Assembly: GCA_902801985.1 (NCBI GenBank) | Contig: CADCKD010000001.1 | Coordinates: 62,001 to 126,000 of the forward strand | Length of the DNA: 64,000 nt | Origin: an uncultured bacterium | Lineage (GTDB): Bacteria; Cyanobacteriota; Vampirovibrionia; Gastranaerophilales; Gastranaerophilaceae | Direction: 5' to 3' | Shown here: in pieces, positions 56,703-64,000 of the stretch | How positions within the stretch are numbered: position 1 is the stretch's first letter | Layout of the letters: every line of letters begins with the position of its first letter | The notes under the pieces: generated by a model | The model's database searches: none | Told to the model about the DNA's origin: nothing | The model's input: the letters and a program-made list of their open reading frames with translations, nothing else | Translations under genes and position numbers: made by a program

Positions 56703-57494
56703 ATGGCTTTTAAATTAGGTGATTTGATTATTGATAGAATCCAAATGGCTATGGCTGAAAAGTTTGATGGAACACCCCTGTATGTTCTGACTCAGCTTTC
56801 TGATGCTTCCATCGAAATTTCTGCTGAGTCTAAAGATACAACCGACAAAGACGGTACTCTGATTAAGAGATTCTGGAGAGCTAAGACTGGTACGTTTACC
56901 GCAACCAATGCGATGCTGAACCTTAACGTTCTGGCTGCTCAGTCTGGTAATGACGCTAAACTTGCTACTACAGAGCTTCCAATTCTTATGCCTAAAATTA
57001 TTACTGTTAAAAGAGGTGAGACAGTTAACCTTGGTACTGGTTATACGGCTGGTGCTAGACTGACTGTTAATGCTCTTGCTACTAATGGTGCTATGGGTAA
57101 AGCTTATACTCAGGATGCTACAGCTTCTGCTACATCTTTTGGTCTTTCTGGAACAACTCTGACTGCTCCTACAGATACAAATGAGGAACAGTATGTTGTT
57201 AAGTTTGATAGAAATGTGACAGAAGGTGTTTATATTCTGAACTCCGCTGATAAATTCCCTAAGACCGTTAAACTTACAATGAAGGGTCTGTGCGTTGACC
57301 CATGTGAGGCAGACACATTACGTGCCGTTTATATCGTGCTTCCTTCCTTCCAGCCTAGCCCTGAGACAACTATCGCTCTTGGTGGTGACGATACTTCTAT
57401 CGATTTCACTGGAGACCTTCAGGTAGATTACTGTTCTGTAGATAAAACTCTGTATCAGGTTTACTATGCTACAGAAGATGCTGAGGAAGATTAA
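56703..57494 (+). CDS. major tail (tube) protein
   Basis: 263 aa. Starts M-A-F-K-L-G-D-L-I-I-D-R-I-Q, then S-I-E-I-S-A-E-S-K-D-T-T-D-K-D-G and R-F-W-R-A-K-T-G-T-F-T-A-T. The centre (residues 100-180) is an inserted Ig-like domain (K-I-I-T-V-K-R-G-E-T-V-N). High-expression codons and a strong terminator behind it fit an abundant tail tube subunit. Confidence 0.85.
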   Translation: MAFKLGDLIIDRIQMAMAEKFDGTPLYVLTQLSDASIEISAESKDTTDKDGTLIKRFWRAKTGTFTATNAMLNLNVLAAQSGNDAKLATTELPILMPKIITVKRGETVNLGTGYTAGARLTVNALATNGAMGKAYTQDATASATSFGLSGTTLTAPTDTNEEQYVVKFDRNVTEGVYILNSADKFPKTVKLTMKGLCVDPCEADTLRAVYIVLPSFQPSPETTIALGGDDTSIDFTGDLQVDYCSVDKTLYQVYYATEDAEED

Positions 57495-57532
57495 TTTAGT
57501 TTTAGTTAAATATGATTGACTAATAATATTAG

Positions 57533-57565
57533 GTATGGTACGCCTCAAAACGTACCATACTTTTT
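57533..57565 (+). terminator. rho-independent terminator
   Basis: Perfect 10-bp stem GTATGGTACG/CGTACCATAC, loop CCTCAAAA, then TTTTTC. Follows the tail tube gene and limits expression of later tail genes. Confidence 0.88.
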
Positions 57566-57604
57566 CTTAAAAATAATATTAATATAAAAAGGAGACAAAC
57601 AGAT

Positions 57605-58030
57605 ATGGCGAGATATGATAGGAGCTGCATTTTATGTGGCAAAGTATACGAGTACTGTAATTCATGCAGCGCTTTTCAAGATAAGCCTGTATGGATGTTT
57701 AGTTATTGTAGTGAAGATTGTAAAGATATTACATCTTTACTGACAGATTATATTTTTAATAAAATCTCTAAAGAAGAGGTTAAGCAAGGTATTGAAGATA
57801 AAGATACTTCCAGACATATGCAATATAAAGGAAGTTATGGAAAAGCTTATAAAGAAATTATGGGAATAGTTGATTTTGAAGAAAAAGAAATAAAAGAAGA
57901 AAAAGAAATTATTAAAGAAGATGTGATTAAAGATATGGCGAATGATACTGTATCTCAATTTAAATCTAATCTTCAAGCAGAATCAAAAAAGGTTTATCCT
58001 AAAGCTGTTGCTCATAAACATGGTAAGTAA
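57605..58030 (+). CDS. zinc-motif tail-region protein
   Basis: 141 aa. Residues 7-45 hold C-I-L-C, Y-C-N-S-C and Y-C-S-E-D-C, a treble-clef-like zinc module; a helix and acidic coil follow (E-E-K-E-I-K-E-E-K-E). Located where tail assembly chaperones lie. This Cys-rich family is known from gut phages without function. RBS AAAAGGAGACAAACAGAT. Confidence 0.77.
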   Translation: MARYDRSCILCGKVYEYCNSCSAFQDKPVWMFSYCSEDCKDITSLLTDYIFNKISKEEVKQGIEDKDTSRHMQYKGSYGKAYKEIMGIVDFEEKEIKEEKEIIKEDVIKDMANDTVSQFKSNLQAESKKVYPKAVAHKHGK

Positions 58031-58072
58031 TTAGTATTAATTGAACAGTGATTTATTTAAAACAAAAACAAT

Positions 58073-58111
58073 AGGGTGTAGCTCACTGTTCGTGGGTTAT
58101 GCCCTTTTTTT
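58073..58111 (+). terminator. rho-independent terminator
   Basis: AGGGTGTAGCTCAC pairs with GTGGGTTATGCCCT (14 bp, four G-U) around TGTTC, then seven T. Separates the zinc-motif gene from the next unit. Confidence 0.82.
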
Positions 58112-58131
58112 GTATTTTTAGGAGGAAAAGG

Positions 58132-58377
58132 ATGAAAGATATAGATTATGTTCAATCAAATTTAAAACCTCGATCTTATGTATCAAGTGAAGTGGTTAGA
58201 TTGATAAATATGAAACAAGCTAAATTATATATAAGTAATAAAATATATCCTATTGATATATATACTAGTATAGATAAAAAAGGGGAATCTGTTCTTGTTA
58301 TGGTGTTTTTAAAAGAAGAAACACAAGAAGCATATAAGTTATGGCTTAATTATGCTTTAGAGGAGAATACAGTATGA
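58132..58377 (+). CDS. hypothetical protein
   Basis: 81 aa from MKDIDYVQSNLKPRSYVSSE; start fixed by TTAGGAGGAAAAGG. Alpha/beta, mildly basic. Overlaps the RuvC-like gene by 4 nt, so the two are co-translated. Confidence 0.73.
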   Translation: MKDIDYVQSNLKPRSYVSSEVVRLINMKQAKLYISNKIYPIDIYTSIDKKGESVLVMVFLKEETQEAYKLWLNYALEENTV

Positions 58378-58904
58378 ATGAAAATAAAGAAGTTACTCTC
58401 TTATCTTTAGATACAAGTTCCACCAAAACAGGATGGGCTGTATTTAAAAATGGTATATATAAAGAATCGGGCGTATTAGATTGGTCTCATATTAAAGATA
58501 ATACAGAAGATAGATTACAAATAATGTATATAGATATTATTCAACATATACAGAAATACGAACCAGATATTCTTGTTATAGAAAAAGATATTGTTGGTTC
58601 AGGTAAAAGACAAAATATGTCCACGATTAATACTTTAGTAAAACTAATTGGTGGTGTTTGGGCATATTGTATACAACTTAATATGGATACTCCAATGAAT
58701 TTTCCAGCTGGAGAATTTAATATTTTTTATGTAGAATATACTCCTTCTGAGTGGAGAAGTTTAGTTGGAATTACAGTTCGTAAAAGGGAAGATTGTAAAG
58801 CGGCTTCAATTAAAAGAATTAAAGATATATATAATATAGATGTTGATGATAATGAAGCCGATGCTATTAATATTGGAGAAGCTTATATAAATGAATGGGG
58901 ATAA
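58374..58904 (+). CDS. RuvC-like Holliday junction resolvase
   Basis: 176 aa, the usual RuvC length. Catalytic acids of the RNase H fold are D13 (L-S-L-D-T-S-S-T-K-T-G-W-A), E70 (I-L-V-I-E-K) and E161/D163 (D-N-E-A-D-A-I-N-I-G-E). It would cut four-way junctions in replicating DNA to let packaging proceed. Its place in the tail operon, not with replication genes, suggests late expression linked to packaging. Confidence 0.87.
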   Translation: MNENKEVTLLSLDTSSTKTGWAVFKNGIYKESGVLDWSHIKDNTEDRLQIMYIDIIQHIQKYEPDILVIEKDIVGSGKRQNMSTINTLVKLIGGVWAYCIQLNMDTPMNFPAGEFNIFYVEYTPSEWRSLVGITVRKREDCKAASIKRIKDIYNIDVDDNEADAINIGEAYINEWG

Positions 58905-58957
58905 AAGAGTTCACTACTCTTCTATTCTATTTTTTTTGATTGAAAAGGAGAATTATT

Positions 58958-59524
58958 ATGGAAATTAAGAATACTATTGAAATCGATGTTAAGAATTTTG
59001 TAAATAGATACAGTAAATTTAATACAACTACAGCTAAGGAATCTTATTTGAAAACTACTGTTAAATTTGTTGATTATATTAATTTTGAAGTAGTTGAAGT
59101 GTTATGTGACCAGATTCTCGCTAATAGTTGTTATGATAAAAATGGCAATATTAAAATTAATACATGTAAAAAATATGTCATGTATATCTATACAATTTTT
59201 AATCAGTATACAAATATTACTGTTCATTCCAATAAATGGATGGAAGAATTTAATCTTCTTTCTAAAGCAGGATTAATTGAAGCAGTTTGTCAGTTAATGC
59301 CTGAGAATTTAATTACTACTTTAGATAGTGTTTTAAAAATGAAGACTGATGATATGATGACCAATTATTATGAGCCTCATGCTTTTATTTCTAATCAGGT
59401 TATTAAATATGCTCCTATGATTCATGGTGTGATTGATAAATTTCTTGGAGGAATTGAAATGATTAGTAAAGAGGTTGATTGGAATGGATTGGTGAATGTT
59501 TTAAAGAAAGATGAAGGTGATTAA
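58958..59524 (+). CDS. tail assembly-like protein
   Basis: 188 aa from MEIKNTIEIDVKNFVNRYSK after GAAAAGGAGAATTATT. Helical with E-A-V-C-Q-L-M-P-E-N-L-I and V-I-D-K-F-L-G-G. A tail chaperone role is suggested by its position; there is no sign of a slippery frameshift site. Confidence 0.72.
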   Translation: MEIKNTIEIDVKNFVNRYSKFNTTTAKESYLKTTVKFVDYINFEVVEVLCDQILANSCYDKNGNIKINTCKKYVMYIYTIFNQYTNITVHSNKWMEEFNLLSKAGLIEAVCQLMPENLITTLDSVLKMKTDDMMTNYYEPHAFISNQVIKYAPMIHGVIDKFLGGIEMISKEVDWNGLVNVLKKDEGD

Positions 59525-59526
59525 GG

Positions 59527-60048
59527 ATGAAAATAAAAATTAATCCTGATGTTGTTTTAGATGAAAAAACAATTATAAATGATATAGAAAAATTTACTAA
59601 AACATGTGCTATGACAATAATTGAAGAGGCTCAAAATCAACTTGACAAATTTGCTTTTGGAGAAATGGCTGAATATTATTTAGAATATGAACCTATTTTT
59701 TATGATAGAACTGGTCAAATGGGTGATTTATCTTATCAAAAATATATGACTATTAAAGGTAATATCTATGAAGGTGGAATATTTATTAATTCGGCTTTTA
59801 CTAATCATGAAAAAGGAGAAGAGTATACTGAAGAATATATTTATAATGATGTTTGGATTAAAGGTATTCATGGTCGAAAAAGAGTAGGTCGTGGTGGAAA
59901 AGCTCATTGGCGAGAAATAAAAGGATTGCCAGAAAGAATGAATAGAATAAAAAAGAAAGCATATTCTGAAAATTTTAAAAATAAACTATTAGCAAAGGGT
60001 ATAGCAAAAGCCAAATCCCAATCATATTCTATTTTAAAGTTTTCATAA
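59527..60048 (+). CDS. tail completion-like protein
   Basis: 173 aa. Helical head, then Y-D-R-T-G-Q-M-G-D-L-S and I-H-G-R-K-R-V-G-R-G-G-K-A-H-W, ending basic. The R-T-G-x-M...S pattern and length fit the HK97 gp10-like minor tail family, although it lies after the tail tube. RBS GATTAAGG. Confidence 0.68.
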   Translation: MKIKINPDVVLDEKTIINDIEKFTKTCAMTIIEEAQNQLDKFAFGEMAEYYLEYEPIFYDRTGQMGDLSYQKYMTIKGNIYEGGIFINSAFTNHEKGEEYTEEYIYNDVWIKGIHGRKRVGRGGKAHWREIKGLPERMNRIKKKAYSENFKNKLLAKGIAKAKSQSYSILKFS

Positions 60049-60066
60049 ATAAGGAGGTGAATTGAG

Positions 60067-63000
60067 ATGGGGGTAAATGCTGATGGCAAAATAAGTTTAA
60101 GTGTTGGAATAGATGAAGGACAAATTAAACAATCAGCTAGTCAAATAAAATCAATTCTTAAAAAAGAAATAAGTACTATTAATTTAGACCAATTTTTTGA
60201 TGATAAAAAAATACAACAAGAAGTGCAACAAAGTATTGATAGCATTAATAAAGTATTGTCTAAGTCTAAATTTAAAAAAATAGATACTTCTACTTTTGTC
60301 CCAAGAATAGATGCAATTATGTCGAATAAAACTGCTTCTGAAGAAGAACGCTCCAAAATAATATCTGGTTATAGTCATCAATTCGCAGCTTTAGATAAAT
60401 ATGGAAGCAAAGATATAATACCGCTTTTGTCGAATAGTAAAGTGCTAGAACAATATATGAAAGATTTAACTAATGTTGTTGATTTTGTACAAAGTATTAA
60501 AGGATTAACTACAAAAGAACAAAATAAAATGATAAAAGATTTAAGTAAAGGAGATGCAGATGATATTGCTGCTGCTTTTACTTTAAAAGATTTACAAAAG
60601 ACTTATGGTACTAATATAAAATATAAAGTTAAGCCTAAAGATATAGTTCCATTATTACAAGAATCAATTGAAAATATGGATGCAACTAATGAAGAACAAT
60701 TAAAAGATTTTTTAGGCTTATTTAATAGAGGTAAGTATTTAGCACAAGTAGACTCAAGTAAAAGTGGAGTTTTTAGAAATTTTTTTGAACAATTTGAAAA
60801 TCAATATAAAAAAGAAATTGAATATTTTCAAGCTCAATATCCAGATTTATTTACTAAAATGGAACGTGAAGTAATTGGTATGTCAAAAGATTTTGACAAT
60901 CTTTATAATACTAGATATAAAAATAAATCTTTAGATAGTGCGAATTTGGTTAAAGGATTAAAAACAAATAAAACAATAAATCAGAAACCTGATATTCAAA
61001 CAGAAAAAGCCCCAACTTCAGCTCAGGAAGTTGCTGATACGGTTTTAGATGTACAGTCTGATGTTGTGGAATTGAATAAAAAAGTTGAAAAAGCTGAAGA
61101 ATTGGCGAATAAGGCTAAAGAAGCAGCTGATGAAGTAAAAAAAGAAATTAATAATACCAATAAAAATGTTAATAAAAATAAGCCAAGTACTGCAAAAGTA
61201 GAAAAAAAAGATGGACAAAATGAACAAAAAAATGAGCAACAATCTTTTCCTGCTCTAGAGCAAGCAAAACAAGATATCGATGAAACTATTGAAACAGAAG
61301 AAAAATCTTTAGAAAAATTAAGAGAAGAAAGAAAACAATTACAATTTGAAAGGCATATAACAGAAAAAACAAAAACAAAACTTGAACAAGAAAATAAAGT
61401 TATAAATAGTGTTTTAAATAATACTTTTAAAGACGAATCTAAAAAAGAAAATTATAATCGATTGAAAAAATTATACGAAGATTATAAAACAAAAAAAGAA
61501 GCACTTGATAAAGTTGACGATGAACAAGATGCTTTTCAGCCTTTAACACCTGAATGGAATAGTTTTATCCCATCTAGAAATAAAGCTAAGAAAGAAGAAA
61601 GATTAGCATGGTTAAAATATTATAAAGCATTTGATGTAGCTAAAAATGGTAAAAATCAAGTAGCTAATTCAAGATTGGAAAGATATAACCCAGAAAAAGA
61701 TAATTTGACTGAATTTGACAGTGATACATTACGCATATATATAGAAGATTTAAAAAATGATATAGAAAATAATAAAAAAGCTATAGATAATTTTGAAACA
61801 GAAATAGATGACTATCAAAAAAAAATAGATGAATTTAATGAAAAGATAAGCAAATTACACGAAAAAGAAAATGAAGTTGGTAATAATATGTCAAATGAAT
61901 CAGCTTCATCTTTTAATAAATCTAATGGGGGAAAAACAACAAAACCTGAAATTCCGATTGACCTTCAACAAGAACTAGGAGCTGTTTTTGGATTTGATTT
62001 TAATGATACTGATGAAAGTTCTGATATAACTTCTGCTGCCCAAGCTGAAGAAAATCTTCGAGAAGAAACAGATGGAGCGAATAAAGCATTAGAAGAACAG
62101 AATAATATTGTTAATGATATTGCAAAGACTACTGATAATTTAGTATACCACATGGGACAAATCAATGGTGATAAAACTGTTTTGTCTAATATATTTGGTG
62201 AAGAATTACAAAAATCGAATGAACATAATATAGGTACTGGTTTATATGGTTCAAAATCATCAAAAGATTATTCTAATCAAGTTTTATCAAATGAAGATTT
62301 AGATAATTATTATGCTATTGATACTTCAGAATTAAAAATGTATGAAGCACATGCAGAAGAAACAGCTAAAGAATTTTATGATTTTATACATCGTTTAGAA
62401 CAATTTTGTATAATGATGGGTAGTGGTTTTGAAGGGTTTGATGATAATTTAGAAAATATAGATGAAGAAGCTTTATATTCAACTGCTCAAAAATTATTTC
62501 CAAATTTAGAAGCATTCTTTAATGATTTTGATGAATTTGATGAATATATTAATGAAATGATTACTCTTGTTGGGAAGAGTGGAATTAATGCAGATGGAAC
62601 AGTTAATCCCATTAAGATGCGTTTGTTTCAAAAGGAATTTGGAACCGATGATATTAAAACTAGATTTTTAAAAGAGATGGGGTATCAGGGTGTAAATCTA
62701 TCTGGAACAAAATATGGAAATAATGTTATTTTTAATCCTTTAGATAATACCAAGATTGTTGCGTCTGGGAAAAATATAGAAGAAGTTATAGAGCAAGCTA
62801 TTAATAAAGTAAGTTCAAAACAAGAGAAAAATGTTGAAGAAACTAAACCGCAAACGCCTCAATCAAAACCGCAAACAGGTAGTACAGCTAATATCAAAGA
62901 AGCTATTGAAGAACAAGAAGAACTAGAAGAAAAAACAAAAAAAGCAACTGATGCTTTGAAAGACCAACAGCAGACTTTGGCACAATCAAACGTAAAACCT

Positions 63001-64000
63001 CCTTCTCAAAATCTTCCTGAAGAAGGTGCAAAGGAAGATGATGTTGAGAAAAATAAAACTAAACCTAAAGTTAAAACATCTGCAAGAGTAAAAAAACCAG
63101 TAAAGTCACCAGAAGAAAATAAAGTAAAATCAGATTCGAATGAATTAAATCAAGGTGAAGCAAGTTCTGCAAATGAAGCAAATAATGAAGCTGAAGGTTT
63201 TAAATTAATTACTGGTTCAGCTGAAGAAGCTGCTGAAGCAAAAAGAAAATTTGTTGAAGCTAATAAAGAAGTTCTTCAGTCTATTGTTGCTTCTATGCCT
63301 AAAATTGAACAAGAGGCAAAAGCTTTAGAAAAAGTAGAAGAAGCATCCAATGAGCCTAAAGCAACAAAAAAAACTAAATCTAAAGATGATAATTTTAAAA
63401 CTAAAGATAGAAAAGGATATTACGATTTTGAATCAATGCCTAATGATTTAATTGAGCAAAGATTTAATGAAATATCTCCTCTTCCTGTAATAGCTAAAGG
63501 GACTTCTTTAGCTACTGATAAATTAGATGATGAGGTTCAATCTAGTCTTGAATTATTAGAAGAATTACATACTGTTTGGGATAAAGGACAACAAGAAATA
63601 AAAGATATTATTTATGATTCTACAATTGAAAATATGCAACAAGAATATGCAGAATCACAACGTCCTCAGTATGATTTTGAACTTGATTATGAAAGTATAG
63701 TTCAACAAGCTCAAAAAGCACGACAATACTATGAAGACCAAATATCTAATGATTTTGAAGTAAAAGCTGAATCTAAATTAGATTTAATTGAAGACGAAAC
63801 AGGACAATTATCTCTATTTGATAATATACTTCCAGAAGAAAATTGGGGACAGGAATTAAAACAAAATATAGATACTGTGTCTCAAACTGCTATTGAAGGA
63901 CAAATATCTTTTCAAGATTTAGAAAATGCTATTAAAAATTCTGAACAAGCTTATAATAAATTAATTTCTACCAAGAATAAAGATGGCAAATCTTTTATTC
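60067..64000 (+). CDS. tape measure-like giant protein with embedded ART-like domain (partial)
   Basis: At least 1,311 aa, open at the right edge. Start at 60067 after TAAGGAGGTGAATTGAG. M-G-V-N-A-D-G-K-I-S-L-S-V-G-I-D-E fits a tape-measure N-terminus; long coiled-coil stretches follow (about residues 330-380, 400-500, 550-605, 930-1110). About residues 690-900 form a globular insert: V-Y-H-M-G-Q, G-T-G-L-Y-G-S, Y-Y-A-I-D-T-S-E-L-K-M-Y, L-K-E-M-G-Y-Q-G-V and N-N-V-I-F-N-P. This order matches ADP-ribosyltransferase-like domains of phage polyvalent proteins. No membrane segments are seen so far. The tape measure sets tail length; an injected effector domain is an inference. Confidence 0.75.
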   Translation, partial: MGVNADGKISLSVGIDEGQIKQSASQIKSILKKEISTINLDQFFDDKKIQQEVQQSIDSINKVLSKSKFKKIDTSTFVPRIDAIMSNKTASEEERSKIISGYSHQFAALDKYGSKDIIPLLSNSKVLEQYMKDLTNVVDFVQSIKGLTTKEQNKMIKDLSKGDADDIAAAFTLKDLQKTYGTNIKYKVKPKDIVPLLQESIENMDATNEEQLKDFLGLFNRGKYLAQVDSSKSGVFRNFFEQFENQYKKEIEYFQAQYPDLFTKMEREVIGMSKDFDNLYNTRYKNKSLDSANLVKGLKTNKTINQKPDIQTEKAPTSAQEVADTVLDVQSDVVELNKKVEKAEELANKAKEAADEVKKEINNTNKNVNKNKPSTAKVEKKDGQNEQKNEQQSFPALEQAKQDIDETIETEEKSLEKLREERKQLQFERHITEKTKTKLEQENKVINSVLNNTFKDESKKENYNRLKKLYEDYKTKKEALDKVDDEQDAFQPLTPEWNSFIPSRNKAKKEERLAWLKYYKAFDVAKNGKNQVANSRLERYNPEKDNLTEFDSDTLRIYIEDLKNDIENNKKAIDNFETEIDDYQKKIDEFNEKISKLHEKENEVGNNMSNESASSFNKSNGGKTTKPEIPIDLQQELGAVFGFDFNDTDESSDITSAAQAEENLREETDGANKALEEQNNIVNDIAKTTDNLVYHMGQINGDKTVLSNIFGEELQKSNEHNIGTGLYGSKSSKDYSNQVLSNEDLDNYYAIDTSELKMYEAHAEETAKEFYDFIHRLEQFCIMMGSGFEGFDDNLENIDEEALYSTAQKLFPNLEAFFNDFDEFDEYINEMITLVGKSGINADGTVNPIKMRLFQKEFGTDDIKTRFLKEMGYQGVNLSGTKYGNNVIFNPLDNTKIVASGKNIEEVIEQAINKVSSKQEKNVEETKPQTPQSKPQTGSTANIKEAIEEQEELEEKTKKATDALKDQQQTLAQSNVKPPSQNLPEEGAKEDDVEKNKTKPKVKTSARVKKPVKSPEENKVKSDSNELNQGEASSANEANNEAEGFKLITGSAEEAAEAKRKFVEANKEVLQSIVASMPKIEQEAKALEKVEEASNEPKATKKTKSKDDNFKTKDRKGYYDFESMPNDLIEQRFNEISPLPVIAKGTSLATDKLDDEVQSSLELLEELHTVWDKGQQEIKDIIYDSTIENMQQEYAESQRPQYDFELDYESIVQQAQKARQYYEDQISNDFEVKAESKLDLIEDETGQLSLFDNILPEENWGQELKQNIDTVSQTAIEGQISFQDLENAIKNSEQAYNKLISTKNKDGKSFI

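Overview
The window looks like the genome, or most of the genome, of a tailed dsDNA bacteriophage that infects a low-GC Firmicute, most plausibly a gut or rumen Clostridia-type host. The reasons are strong AAGGAGG-type ribosome binding sites, short overlapping genes, host-type sigma-A promoters, about 30% GC, and many small protein families known from clostridial and gut phages. It encodes terminase, portal, a fused protease and scaffold, HK97-type capsid, tail tube and tape measure, plus a tyrosine recombinase with its own promoter, so a temperate or integrating lifestyle is possible. There are no rRNA genes or bacterial housekeeping operons.

Layout. From 1 to 23.3 kb almost everything is on the minus strand: about sixty small genes in 4-nt-overlap operons. 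At the far left (1-3.7 kb) is a GC-richer block of Cys-rich proteins, including a Lar-like restriction-alleviation protein and a DUF551 protein. Then come a YqeY-like protein, the integrase, a long run of anonymous 60-170 aa proteins, a GP88-family protein, a DUF932 protein, two exported proteins and three copies of a hairpin/pseudoknot-like leader element. From 23.38 to 24.59 kb is a non-coding divide. It holds a roughly 670-nt GC-rich, strongly self-complementary segment that ends in a tRNA-like T-arm and acceptor stem (a candidate large structured RNA on the minus strand), an array of CTATTTA repeats, three DnaA boxes (two perfect) and divergent promoters. This is probably the replication origin and the early transcription switch.

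From 24.6 kb to the end everything is on the plus strand. The 24.6-36.1 kb section is metabolic and accessory: deoxyribosyltransferase-like, RlaP-like nucleotidyltransferase, nicotinamidase-like hydrolase, four proteins sharing an N-terminal E-T-N-S-S motif, a GNAT, a radical SAM protein and a complete cysteine desulfurase. At 36.1-38.8 kb an 886-aa protein carries the hallmarks of a single-chain double-psi beta-barrel RNA polymerase (YonO/QDE-1-like). After an HU protein, 39.4-42.2 kb encodes small virion-associated families, followed by two tRNAs, a ClpP-like protease and a metallophosphoesterase. The morphogenesis operon runs from 44.5 kb: terminase, portal, protease with a nested scaffold, decoration protein, capsid, connectors, tail tube, a RuvC-like resolvase, and a giant tape-measure-like protein that runs off the window and seems to embed an ADP-ribosyltransferase-like domain.

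The likely programme is inference. Host RNA polymerase starts divergent transcription at 24.05 and 24.52 kb. The leftward small genes and the structured RNA act early. The rightward operon makes the phage RNA polymerase, which could serve the downstream virion genes. Functions come from motif reading alone; no database search was possible.
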